Below, piece after piece: positions 9,938 through 21,655 of a DNA stretch of 64,000 nt (its first letter is position 1; every line of letters starts with the position of its first letter). The notes beneath the pieces are model-generated. The model was not told the origin of the DNA. It ran no database searches and saw only the letters and a program-made list of their open reading frames with translations. The position numbers were made by a program, and so were the translations under genes. The stretch is from Uranotaenia lowii (Eukaryota > Arthropoda > Insecta > Diptera > Culicidae), in contig NC_073692.1 in NCBI RefSeq assembly GCF_029784155.1, positions 237,106,503 through 237,170,502 on the forward strand, in the 5' to 3' direction.

Positions 9938-12900
9938 CGTTTTTCGCGAAATTTTACTATTTCATGGTAAATTTTTCATAGTTACTAGTGCTGGTAACTA
10001 TTACTAGTGGCTAAAACATTTTTAACATTCATTTTAACAATCCTTGTGTAAAGCTCTTTCATTTGGCGTTTTTCGCGAAATTTTACTATTGCATGGTAAA
10101 TTTTTCATAGTTACTAGTGCTGGTAACTATTACTAGTGGCTAGAATATATTTAACATTCATTTTAACAATCCTTGTGTAAAGCTCTTTCATTTGGCGTTT
10201 TTCGCGAAATTTTACTATTTCATGGTAAATTGTTCATAGTTACTAGTGCTGGTAACTATTACTAGTGGCTAGAATATATTTAACATTCATTTTTACAATC
10301 CTTGTGTAAAGCTCTTTCATTTGGCGTTTTTCGCGAAATTTTACTATTTCATGGTAAATTTTTCATAGTTACTAGTGCTGGTAACTATTACTAGTGGCTA
10401 GGATATTTTCAACATTTATTTTAACAATCCTTGTGTAAGGCCCTTTCATTTGGCGTTTTTCGCGAAATTTTACTATTGCATGGTAAATTTGTCATAGTTA
10501 CTAGTGCTGGTAACTATTACCAGTGGCTAAAACATTTTTAACATTCATTTTAACAATCCTTGTGTAAAGCTCTTTGATTTGGCGTTTTTCGCGAAATTTT
10601 ACTATTTCATGGTAAATTGTTCATAGTTACTAGTGCTGGTAACTATTACCAGTGGCTAAAACATTTTTAACATTCATTTTAACAATCCTTGTGTAAAGCT
10701 CTTTCATTTGGCGTTTTTCGCGAAATTTTACTATTTCATGGTAAATTTTTCATAGTTACTAGTGCTGGTAACTATTACTAGTGGCTAGAATATATTTAAC
10801 ATTCATTTTAACAATCCTTGTGTAAAGCTCTTTCATTTGGCGTTTTTCGCGAAATTTTACTATTTCATGGTAAATTTTTCATAGTTACTAGTGCTGGTAA
10901 CTATTACCAGTGGCTAAAACATTTTTAACATTCATTTTAACAATCCTTGTGTAAAGTTCTTTCATTTGGCGTTTTTCGCGAAATTTTACTATTTCATGGT
11001 AAATTTTTCATAGTTACTAGTGCTGGTAACTATTACTAGTGGCTAGAACATTTTTAACATTCATTTTAACAATCCTTGTGTAAAGCTCTTTCATTTGGCG
11101 TTTTTCGCGAAATTTTACTATTTCATGGTAAATTTGTCATAGTTACTAGTGCTGGTAACTATTACCAGTGGCTAAAACATTTTTAACATTCATTTTAACA
11201 ATCCTTGTGTAAAGCTCTTTCATTTGGCGTTTTTCGCGAAATTTTACTATTTCATGGTAAATTTGTAATAGTTACTAGTGCTGGTAACTATTTCCAGTGG
11301 CTAAAACATTTTTAACATTCATTTTAACAATCCTTGTGTAAAGCTCTTTCATTTGGCGTTTTTCGCGAAATTTTACTATTTCATGGTAAATTGTTCATAG
11401 TTACTAGTGCTGGTAACTATTACCAGTGGCTAAAACATTTTTAACATTCATTTTAACAATCCTTGTGTAAAGCTCTTTCATTTGGCGTTTTTCGCGAAAT
11501 TTTACTATTTCATGGTAAATTGTTCATAGTTACTAGTGCTGGTAACTATTACCAGTGGCTAAAACATTTTTAACATTCATTTTAACAATCCTTGTGTAAA
11601 GCTCTTTCATTTGGCGTTTTTCGCGAAATTTTACTATTTCATGGTAAATTGTTCATAGTTACTAGTGCTGGTAACTATTACCAGTGGCTAAAACATTTTT
11701 AACATTCATTTTAACAATCCTTGTGTAAAGCTCTTTCATTTGGCGTTTTTCGCGAAATTTTACTATTGCATGGTAAATTTTTCATAGTTACTAGTGCTGG
11801 TAACTATTACTAGTGGCTAGAATATATTTAACATTCATTTTAACAATCCTTGTGTAATGCTTTTTCATTTGGCGTTTTTCGCGAAATTTTACTATTTCAT
11901 GGTAAATTTTTCATAGTTACTAGTGCTGGTAACTATTACTAGTGGCTAGAACATTTTTAACATTCATTTTAACAATCCTTGTGTAAAGCTCTTTCATTTG
12001 GCGTTTTTCGCGAAATTTTACTATTTCATGGTAAATTTGTCATAGTTACTAGTGCTGGTAACTATTACCAGTGGCTAAAACATTTTTAACATTCATTTTA
12101 ACAATCCTTGTGTAAAGCTCTTTCATTTGGCGTTTTTCGCGAAATTTTACTATTTCATGGTAAATTGTTCATAGTTACTAGTGCTGGTAACTATTACCAG
12201 TGGCCAAAACATTTTTAACATTCATTTTAACAATCCTTGTGTAAAGCTCTTTCATTTGGCGTTTTTCGCGAAATTTTACTATTTCATGGTAAATTTTTCA
12301 TAGTTACTAGTGCTGGTAACTATTACCAGTGGCTAAAACATTTTTAACATTCATTTTAACAATCCTTGTGTAAAGTTCTTTCATTTGGCGTTTTTCGCGA
12401 AATTTTACTATTTCATGGTAAATTTTTCATAGTTACTAGTGCTGGTAACTATTACTAGTGGCTAGAACATTTTTAACATTCATTTTAACAATCCTTGTGT
12501 AAAGCTCTTTCATTTGGCGTTTTTCGCGAAATTTTACTATTTCATGGTAAATTTGTCATAGTTACTAGTGCTGGTAACTATTACCAGTGGCTAAAACATT
12601 TTTAACATTCATTTTAACAATCCTTGTGTAAAGCTCTTTCATTTGGCGTTTTTCGCGAAATTTTACTATTTCATGGTAAATTTGTAATAGTTACTAGTGC
12701 TGGTAACTATTTCCAGTGGCTAAAACATTTTTAACATTCATTTTAACAATCCTTGTGTAAAGCTCTTTCATTTGGCGTTTTTCGCGAAATTTTACTATTT
12801 CATGGTAAATTGTTCATAGTTACTAGTGCTGGTAACTATTACCAGTGGCTAAAACATTTTTAACATTCATTTTAACAATCCTTGTGTAAAGCTCTTTCAT

Positions 12901-14008
12901 TTGGCGTTTTTCGCGAAATTTTACTATTTCATGGTAAATTGTTCATAGTTACTAGTGCTGGTAACTATTACCAGTGGCTAAAACATTTTTAACATTCATT
13001 TTAACAATCCTTGTGTAAAGCTCTTTCATTTGGCGTTTTTCGCGAAATTTTACTATTTCATGGTAAATTGTTCATAGTTACTAGTGCTGGTAACTATTAC
13101 CAGTGGCTAAAACATTTTTAACATTCATTTTAACAATCCTTGTGTAAAGCTCTTTCATTTGGCGTTTTTCGCGAAATTTTACTATTGCATGGTAAATTTT
13201 TCATAGTTACTAGTGCTGGTAACTATTACTAGTGGCTAGAATATATTTAACATTCATTTTAACAATCCTTGTGTAATGCTTTTTCATTTGGCGTTTTTCG
13301 CGAAATTTTACTATTTCATGGTAAATTTTTCATAGTTACTAGTGCTGGTAACTATTACTAGTGGCTAGAACATTTTTAACATTCATTTTAACAATCCTTG
13401 TGTAAAGCTCTTTCATTTGGCGTTTTTCGCGAAATTTTACTATTTCATGGTAAATTTGTCATAGTTACTAGTGCTGGTAACTATTACCAGTGGCTAAAAC
13501 ATTTTTAACATTCATTTTAACAATCCTTGTGTAAAGCTCTTTCATTTGGCGTTTTTCGCGAAATTTTACTATTTCATGGTAAATTGTTCATAGTTACTAG
13601 TGCTGGTAACTATTACCAGTGGCCAAAACATTTTTAACATTCATTTTAACAATCCTTGTGTAAAGCTCTTTCATTTGGCGTTTTTCGCGAAATTTTACTA
13701 TTTCATGGTAAATTTTTCATAGTTACTAGTGCTGGTAACTATTACTAGTGGCTAAAACATTTTTAACATTCGTTTTACCGATTCTTGCGTAAAGCTTTTT
13801 CATCTGGCATTTTTCGAGAATTTTTACTAGTTCATGGTAAATTTTTCATAGTTACTAGTGCTGGTAACTATTACTAGTGGCTAGAATATTTTCAACATGC
13901 ATTTTAACAATCCTTGTGTAAAGCTTTTTGATTTGGCATTTTTCGCGAAATTTTACTATTGCATGGTAAATTTTTCATAGTTACTAGTGCTGGTAACTGT
14001 TAATAATG
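9938..14008 (-). repeat. 129-bp satellite array, inverted arm
   Basis: The same 129-bp unit as at 5667-9690, now in reverse complement (GTAACTATTACTAGTGGCTA). The rare variant CTATTTCCAGTGG occurs at about 11288 and 12707, and GTAAAGTTCTTTC at about 10951 and 12370. Both pairs are 1419 bp apart, exactly 11 units, so an 11-unit block has been duplicated. The terminal units at 13770-14008 are divergent. Variant mix differs from the forward arm (TTGTTCATAG and TACCAGTGG types dominate here), so the arms have evolved partly independently. Confidence 0.97.
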
Positions 14009-14521
14009 GGCAACGTTAACCACCTACATCAATTCTCATAACCCTCCGCCAGATCCCATTGCGCGCCTACATATGTTTCAACTATCCTGTTGATAAAATC
14101 TTACACACTGATTTCTCAATCGGCACTGCAAACAGAAACACGAACGAAACACAAGGCCCTCACTCGAGCCCGTGCGCGCCGCCCGGTGAAGAAAAGAGGG
14201 CCGCCTCGGACCATTCGGAGAGCCGCCGCGCGCTGCATTGTGGGCCGCTGCGTGCTGTTCTTTGAGCCAAAAGAGAGGCCTCACCCGCCGCTCGATTAGG
14301 ACGCGCGAGAGCTAGCCGTGCCTGTTTGACTCGGCCGCTCGCGCAGATTTCGGTTAGTGCATCTCGTCGACGAGAACGAGGGGAAAAGATTGAGCTACCG
14401 TGTTTTTGTTTCGAGCGAGAGCGCGTCAACGGACAGAACGCAAACGAAGAAGTGTTTCGCTCGAGAGGAATGGTTTGCGTGTGCCGCGCGCGTCTAAAAG
14501 AGTGCGTTTTGTTGAACCCTG
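14009..14521. other. Right unique end of the satellite transposon
   Basis: About 500 bp, much more GC-rich than its surroundings, with CGCGC and GAGCG runs. Overlapping open frames on both strands reflect high GC and the absence of stops rather than coding; none resembles a known protein. It ends with TGTTGAACCCTG, the inverse of the left terminus. Confidence 0.6.
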
Positions 14522-17500
14522 ATGCTGCTGAACATACACTGCATCGCCAATCTCAAAACGTCGTATTCCATCTACATCCGGAACCTCATATTTGGTGGTG
14601 TCCTTTGGTGGTAGCAAAAGATCTAAATGTGAACGTATACGACGTCCAAATAAAAGTTCAGATGGTGATTTTCCTTCACTCGCATTACGGTTCGGAGTTA
14701 TTCTGTAGTTTAACAAAAATGTGTCTAAAGCAGATTGCAAGTCTCCTTCGGGATGATAAATTTTGGCCAGCGATCGTTTAAACGTGTCCACAAATCTCTC
14801 AGCCTGCCCGTTAGACTGCGGGTGGTAAGGTGGACTACGTATGTGCTCAATGCCGTTCTGGGTACAAAATTCGAGGAAAATATCCGCAGTGAACTGTCGA
14901 CCATTATCACTGACTAACGTTTCCGGCATTCCGAAACGACAGAAAACATCTCGAAGCATTTTAATTGTAGTGGCTGAAGTACAAGTTTTGGATGAAATTA
15001 TTTCGGGCCATTTGGTGAAAGCGTCTACAATTATCAAAAAATACCAACCGTAATGCGGCCCTGCATAGTCAATATGCACTCTTTGGAAGGGCCTAGTTGT
15101 TTCAGGCCATGCCTGCGGAATTGCTCGAGCTGGAGCTTTCAAAGATATGGCGCACTGTCCACATCCGCGTACCCACTCTTGAATATCAGAATCTAGCCGT
15201 GGCCAATAGATGTAGCTTCTTGCCAAAGCTTTCATACGCTCTATGCCTGGATGAGCAGTGTGCAATTGTTTTAAGACCTTCGTGCGATAACAGCGTGGTA
15301 TGACGAGACGATCTCCAAACATAAGGCAACCCTCAGTGATGGATAGAGAGTCCCTTATTTCGTAGAATTTCTTCGTTTCTCCTTGAAGCTTGTTAGTTGA
15401 TACCGGCCAACCATTCTGAAGAAAGTTGACAACCTTCGAAAGCTCATCATCTTCGTTGAAAGCAGAGCGAATCATTCTAAAACTGAGAGGTATATTTAAA
15501 GAATTTATAGCAACATGAAGTACCTCTTTTAAATCTGCGTCAACTGATACGGCTGCTATAACAATATCATCGTCTGGCTTTGCACACCGATTGATCAGTC
15601 TAGACAATAGATCTGCATTCCCGAAGTCAGTGGTTCGCACATAAAGGATTTCAAAGTCGTACGCTAAGAGTGTTACTGCCCATCTCTGTAGTCGATTCGC
15701 AGCATAAACTGGTACACCTTTCTTAGATCCGAAAATAGAAAGTAAAGGCTTGTGATCCGTTTCCAGCTTAAAATGGCGTCCATAGATAAAACGGTGAAAA
15801 CGGGTAACAGCAAAAATCAGAGCAAGACCTTCTTTTTCTATTTGTCCGTAATTTTGTTCTGCTGATGATAGCGCACGAGATACATGGTAAATCGCCTTCC
15901 TAGTACCATCCGGAAAAACGTGTTGGATGCAGGCACCGATGCCAAAGTTAGATGCATCAGCAGAAACGATGACTGGCAAATGTGGATCGTAGTGTGTCAG
16001 TGCCAAATCTGATAACAAAATCGTCTTGAAGGAGTCGAAACTTTTCTGGCATTGTTCAGTCCATTCAAAATGCGTATTCGATGATTTCAATAGATTGTCC
16101 AAGGGATACCGCAAATTACGCATGTGCGGGATAAATTTCCCATAATAATTTACAGCACCCAAAAATGACCGTAATGTTGCAACATCGGTGGGTGCTGGCA
16201 TGTTAGAAATGGCCAGTGCTTTTTCCGGATCTGGACGTATTCCCGTACGATCAATGATGTGGCCTAAGTATTTTACTGACTCCGCAAAGAACTGGCATTT
16301 CTCTTCCTTCAACCGTAATCCGAACTCTCGAAATTTCTTCAGCACCTGTTCTAGACGATCATCATGCTCTGCTTTCGTACAACCGGTGATAATGACATCG
16401 TCTATGTACGGTTTGACGCCAGGAATTCCTGCAAGAATGGTGTCTATTACTTGCTGGAATGCTCCAGGTGCGGAACGTAGCCCCGGTGAAAGGCGGTTGT
16501 ATTGATAGAGACCCTTGTGTGTATTTATAGTCAGGTACTTACGGGACTCTTCCGAAACGTTCATCAGCAAATAACCGTCACGCAGATCCAAAATGCTGAA
16601 CATAATTCCACCGGTTAAAGTTGCGAATATTTCGTCTGGAGTTGGAAGTGGGTATTTGTGAGGCGTTAACACTGCATTCAAGCCAGTCGAATAGTCTCCA
16701 CATATTCGCACCGTCTTATCCGACTTTTTAACAACCACGATAGGGGCTGCCCAATCGGAATACGAGACAGGGGTGATAACACCACGTCTTTCGAGCCTGT
16801 CCAACTCCTGCTCAACTAGGTTTAGAGAACCAAAAGAAACTGGTCGCTTTGGTCGGAAAACAGGAACGGCGCCTTCTTTCACTGTTAGGTTAACTTCAAC
16901 TTTGGCACATACACTTGGCTCATTAGAAAACACATCCGAGTATCTGGATTTTAGTGTCCTGATTTGATTATCGTCGGATAGTTGCAGTTTCCGACAAATG
17001 CTGCTAATGGGAACGTCCCAAATGCCAAACCGTTCGATCCAATCGATTCCCAGAATGTTGAGATTGGATTTGGTAACGTAAACAGTACCTTGTTTTGATT
17101 TTCCTGCTAACGTCAAAGTTGCTTGAAACTGCGATGATAGTTGTAAGTTGGACCCAGATGCTGTTAGCGCTCTTGCTGATGTAGTTGTGGTGACAGGTTT
17201 ACCAATAATAGCCCAGCGCTTTTCAGAAATCACTGTGATATCAGACGCAGTATCAATCTGTAGATCTGTTTTGACACCGTTTAGCAACACTACAACATAT
17301 TTCCTCGACGCAACATTCAGTACTTGATTACACACCAGTGATCGAGATTTGTATCGGTGCCAATTATTACCATCTCCTCGACCACCACCTGAACGATTTT
17401 GTTTGTATGGTATATTCCTGGATGGACGAATACAGCCACAATAACCTTCTTTATGCCCGACTTGTTGACATTCCGCACAGCGATGGTTTGCGTACTCACA

Positions 17501-18304
17501 TTCACGAACGAAATGAACTCCGCCACACAACCAACATGGAGCTTTCGGTAGATTCGTTGATGTTGCTCGTGTATCAGTGTGTGCAGCTGCCTTATGCACA
17601 GAATTCACTTCTTGTTGCTCGACCATAGATGTGTCTTTCCGCAAATTCACTAACCTGTTACATTCATCCGCCAGTAGAGCCAGGGTCATGGTATCTGGTT
17701 CGGTTTCTAGTCGATTTATAAGACGCATTCTTATTTCCGCTTCATCTGGCGATTGCAAGCCGCATACGAACACTAGGCACTTAAATTGATCAACGGTTGT
17801 TCTGCCAACATTAAACTCTTCACAGCGCCGGTTAACTGCCGCAGAATAGCTTATATAATCTTCGTGGCTGGATTTTACCGTTTGGAGACAACGATAACGT
17901 TTTCGAAACATCGATGTGCCTTCGCCGAAAACAACTTGGAGTTTTGCAATCGTTTCTTCAAAATTTAAATCCTTTGGAGTTTTTGGAAGTATGAAATCAA
18001 CATAACGTTGATGTGACACAGGGGAGAACTTCCTTAGCAATAACCTAACTTTGCTCGCGTCGTCCAGTGCTGACGCATCCTTGCTGAACAAATCTTCATA
18101 ACGGCTATACCAAGTTAGGAAAGTAACTTCGTTTTCGGGATCGTACACAAATTCGGACATAGTGTTGGATAACGATTCCAAAACAAACTCATTAGCATTC
18201 GTTTTTTGTGCCACTGAATTTTTCACTAACTCTTCGAGAAGTTTCTGCTGGCCTTGCAGAATACTCATAAGTAGTTGATCGCTTGGTGGATGATTGGTAG
18301 CCAT
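14522..18304 (-). pseudogene. Gag-pol polyprotein of the Ty3/gypsy element, 3'-interrupted
   Basis: A single long frame starting MATNHPPSDQ at 18304, just inside the 5' LTR. Domains: gag-like helical region 1-230; two CCHC zinc knuckles (257-269 and 276-289); aspartic protease with DTAS at 351-354; reverse transcriptase with YIDD at 633-636; RNase H with an acidic DAS at 783-785; integrase with an HHCC zinc site (H1015, H1018, C1048, C1051) and catalytic D1079, D1133 and E1169. Gag and pol are in one frame, as in several mag-lineage elements. All key catalytic residues are present. Native coding ends at about residue 1261, where the DNA transposon begins; the last ~31 residues of the open frame (down to 14426) are transposon sequence. 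The missing C-terminus is at 4928-5245. Confidence 0.93.
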
Positions 18305-18379
18305 CGTTGTTCTAGAAACTCCAATTACTTAAACGAACGTTTTAAGAAACACACGCAACCGGAATCCTCGTCGCCAAAA

Positions 18380-18601
18380 TGTTACGATGTTTCGGAGTTA
18401 AAAAATTAATATCAGCGATTACTATAACTACTTATAATTCGAGTTTATTGCGATCTCGTTTACTAGCCGCTAACCGATAAGCGCGCGCTTTTTTTGTAGG
18501 TCTCTCCACACCTGACCACTTCCTGTGTTCCTCGGTCCATCTGTCATAAAAAGGCTCCTGTCACTCAGCTGCAGATTAAAGCCTTTCGTGGTATCCCAAC
18601 A
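18380..18601 (-). repeat. 5' LTR of the Ty3/gypsy element
   Basis: 222 bp, apparently identical to the LTR at 4698-4919. It lies upstream of gag-pol on the minus strand and would hold the element's promoter and polyadenylation signals, which I cannot pinpoint. Confidence 0.95.
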
Positions 18602-18606
18602 TTTAC

Positions 18607-19319
18607 TATGAAAATCCTCTTTACAAACATGGAAAGATCAATCAACAAAACCATATCTTATCTAAACTTATCTATCAATACAAACATGATCAGTTTGGTG
18701 CAAAACACTTGATTTTTTTTATTTATGTAAAATCTGATCTTGGTTTTGTATTGGAGCATCCACAAAATCATCTGATTAAACTTGTATGTTTTCCGAATTC
18801 ATGGTTTCAGTTCTATGGGAATTCGTATGGGAGCCTTCCTTCCTTTTTTATAAAAAGAAGTGGTCTGACAGCACAATAAATTGTCTTATTATAACATGAC
18901 TCACCTATCACTGTGATAAATCATGCCAATATTGGGGGAGTTCTTTAACTATGCCAAAATGTATGTTTTCTTCGTATGGATCATTCACCCTCTCCCTCTT
19001 CTAAAGTGGGGATGGCTCATTTGGCTTCATTTGTTAGATAAATATTCAGTTTATGCCGAAAAAAAAAATCTTCTTTTCAACTCCGCCCTGAAAAAAGATG
19101 GTCGCTTTTGATTGAATCTTCCTATCATCTTTACAGAAATATTTAAACAAAAACACCTAGGTTCTCAAGTTACGAAAATATTATAATTTTCATGCACTTC
19201 TTTGAATCATCTTAATCTGTAATGTACGCAATGCAACATGATATACAGATTGTTCCTCAATTTTCACCATCATTAATTTTTTTTAATTTTTTCACTTAAA
19301 TCAATTTTAAAACGCGTTT
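18607..19319. other. Non-coding interval
   Basis: AT-rich sequence next to the retrotransposon. The 62-codon frame at 18923-19111 has no recognisable features. I see no gene here. Confidence 0.5.
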
Positions 19320-19545
19320 TTACTTTAATTTGTGACTCGGGGCGAACAGAGCATAATTAATCAGGGCACGATGAGCGTTTTCTGCCGTAGCATCTAAATA
19401 GCAGCGAATTCAACTTGATGTATTCAACTGAATGATAGAGCTACAGCTACATCTGACGATTTGGCCTGTTGGTTAGATATCGGATGGGTAATCAGTAGGC
19501 TCGAGTTCAATTCCTGGTCGAGGAGTTTTTTTTTATTTACCATTC
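19320..19545 (+). mobile_element. tRNA-derived SINE (second family, copy 1)
   Basis: Carries GATTTGGCCTGTTGGTTAGA (A-box-like) and GAGTTCAATTCCTGG (B-box-like), followed by a T-run. The upstream part (GGGCACGATGAGCGTTTTCT, AGAGCTACAGCTACATCTGA) is shared with the inverted copy at 21440-21650. So the tRNA-like portion lies at the downstream end of a longer conserved unit. Ends and target duplication were not resolved. Confidence 0.65.
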
Positions 19546-21009
19546 ATGATCGATTATTGGGGGGTTCTTGGGAGCACTGCTTGACTGCAGTCACGGTTTT
19601 ATATCGGCTGATAATTTCATGAAAAATTCGTGTGAAAATAGTGATAAAAAGTGTTTGTTTCTAACAATTCAATGTGTGATATTAGTGTCCTTGAAATGCA
19701 TGCAATTGCGACTTAATTTTTGCTTCAAATAGAGCATAAAGTTGAATTTTGTGCGGCGTTCTTAAAACTGGTTAATCGATGACGCCATTGAAGAGAGCTT
19801 TTTTCAAAGCTTATAAATTTTTATAATAGGTGGTGCTCGCGTATGGGCTATTCCTAAAAGCTCAGCAATTGTCGATCGTTGTTCGAATTATCGATATGTT
19901 TATCAATATTCTAAAAAGCCTGTTTTCTACACCGTGAAAGTACCTACATGCACAATTCTAAGATAAGTATATTATATTGTTATATTCATTTTCGATAGTT
20001 AAAATAATAATTACGAAATCGGCATCAGATGTTCAATACAAATCACTCAATTGAAAACAGTAACATGGTTCGTTTCTCGATGAGCTTTTTTTTTTTAACG
20101 AAAAGCTCATATGAAGCTTGTGTAAAATCGATGAACAAGTGAGTTGCGGTTACATCGATGCATTCACTTGAATGAGGGAATGCCAGATATCAAGTCTTTC
20201 CAATATTAAAAGATAATATGTAAAACGTCAATTCAGAGATTTTATTCGAAACGCAAAGGTACGAAAAGGGTTGAAAAAAAAACAGATAATAGGAAATTAA
20301 AAGTTTTTATTGGTACGGCTACAATTGAAATACTTGAAGACATAAAAATATTGTAGAATGATTTTAATTTTAACTTAGCATGTGACTGAATATTTTACCG
20401 ATTGAGACATAGAATTTCCAACAAGTGTTGAAATTAGACAGAACTGAGATCCGTTAAATTTGAAACTTTTATTGATATTTTATTGAAACAAAAACAATTT
20501 TCATCTCGTGAAAATGGAACGACAAATGTTTTCATAATATTTTTACAGATTTTTGTTCTGTTTTTTTAAATAGCGATATATAATTCAGTTTTAGTCTTGC
20601 TGTAGCTTGTTTTGCATTGTTATCTTGAAAGTTTTTGTTTCTATTTAAGTTATAGACTGAAATCAATTTTAAGTTTCATGTTTTTAGAAACCTAGGGACA
20701 AAAATGTAGAAGTTTTTATATTATCAAATTGTTTTCCTTTTTAGTATGTTGAATGGAAAGGGTTTAACTTTGAATAAATGAATTTCTTTGAAACTTTTTA
20801 AACTCGTCATAAAGTTTTGAAGTTAGGGCGTTTTGCTCTTCTCGTTATAAGCACGCGGTATAATTGGTGAGTCGCACCGGTGATATAAGTACATTGTACG
20901 TGTATAACAATGCCACGTTAGGACGTATTTGCTCTAAATAAAAACGCGATGTACTCGATAGTGTGTGACGTTACGATCATTAAATATTTAACTTTGCTTT
21001 GATCACATC
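19546..21009. other. Non-coding interval
   Basis: AT-rich, without a supported gene. The interval holds no open frame of interest; about 20840-20910 is slightly GC-richer (GCACGCGGTATAATTGGTGA) but is not a convincing tRNA. Confidence 0.5.
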
Positions 21010-21270
21010 CCTTCCCAAGGGGAATCCAGATCTTATTTACCTTCCCCACTAACAAACCACCCTTCCTGTGACGACCGTGGAGATTTAGAGGTGTATTCGG
21101 TCTCTAGTAGCAACGGAAGTCGAACTAACAATCCTTCCCTTTCCCCGATGAACCGTAAGGACGTGGCCGGCGCCGTTATTGACCATATAAGATAAGGAAC
21201 CTTCGAAACGTGTACACAGAAAATGGTAAGCTAATCCCAAGCCCCATTTATTTGGATCTATGTACAATTT
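21010..21270. repeat. Dispersed repeat with C-rich CTTCCC tracts
   Basis: Contains ACCTTCCCCACTAACAAACC, then GTGGAGAT...TCTAGTAGCAACGGAAGTCGAAC and CTTCCCTTTCCCCGATGAAC. A similar series of motifs in the same order is found at 31575-31765. This suggests a 3' end of a LINE or a SINE body present in many copies, but I cannot name the family. Confidence 0.5.
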
Positions 21271-21439
21271 TGGTGGTTCTTGTCAATCACGGAGTAGCAA
21301 CTACTGAAATGTACGGTTTATCTAAGCTCAAGCTCAAGCTCAAGCTTACCATTCATGATCGATTATTTTGATTGTTGCATTTCATGACTAGTAGCATATT
21401 TGTGGTTGATGCAACGCACCAAAACATACTGTATGAGTG

Positions 21440-21655
21440 TGTGTGAATTTGTTGTATTCTACGAAAAATCACCTTGAACAGGAATCGAACTCGAGCCTCT
21501 CCGACATCTAACCAATAGGCCAAATCGTCAGATGAAACAAGTCCAGCTGTAGCTCTATTATTTAGTTGACTTCATCGAGTAAATTTGCTGCTAGATTCCA
21601 CGGTAGAAAACGCTGATCGTGCCCGATTAATGTTGCTTATACTGCCCCAAAGGGG
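21440..21655 (-). mobile_element. tRNA-derived SINE (second family, copy 2, inverted)
   Basis: Reverse complement of the unit at 19320-19545. On the minus strand it reads GGGCACGATCAGCGTTTTCT, then GATTTGGCCTATTGGTTAGA and GAGTTCGATTCCTG. The B box is better preserved here than in the other copy. Confidence 0.65.

Larger units (their letters stand above)
5254..14521. mobile_element. 9.27-kb satellite-carrying DNA transposon (hAT- or P-like, non-autonomous)
   Basis: The ends are inverted copies of CAGGGTTCAACA, and ATGCTGCT flanks both (5246-5253 and 14522-14529), a perfect 8-bp target duplication within gypsy pol. This suits hAT-type elements; P-superfamily is an alternative. Layout: left unique end (5254-~5665, GC-rich, with CGCGCG runs), about 31 forward satellite units (~5667-9690), a unique spacer (~9690-9937), about 31 inverted units (~9938-14008), and right unique end (~14009-14521). 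The unique ends differ from each other beyond the TIR. No transposase-like frame is visible. The two inverted ~4-kb arms resemble Foldback/Galileo architecture, in which arms are made of tandem repeats. Confidence 0.88.
4698..18601 (-). mobile_element. Ty3/gypsy LTR retrotransposon (interrupted)
   Basis: Two 222-bp LTRs (TG...CA) bound the element, with 5-bp TTTAC on each side (4693-4697 and 18602-18606). Orientation is minus: the 5' LTR is at the right. A candidate primer binding site beginning TGGCGACGAGG lies just inside the 5' LTR (about 18359-18376). A purine tract GAGAGGGAGA abuts the 3' LTR (plus-strand 4920-4929). The element has a single gag-pol frame in the order gag zinc knuckles, protease, RT, RNase H, integrase, which is the Ty3/gypsy order. 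Without the internal DNA transposon it would be about 4.6 kb, compact and mag-like. There is no envelope gene. LTRs look identical, so insertion was recent, but pol is split and the copy should be defective. Confidence 0.95.

Noticed and set aside
5667..14008. CRISPR-like regular repeats
   Set aside because: The 129-bp units are contiguous with no unique spacers, there are no cas genes and the genome is eukaryotic. It is a satellite array.
14059..14429. Overlapping open frames on both strands in the GC-rich end of the satellite transposon
   Set aside because: Explained by low stop-codon frequency in GC-rich DNA; no domain or conserved motif.
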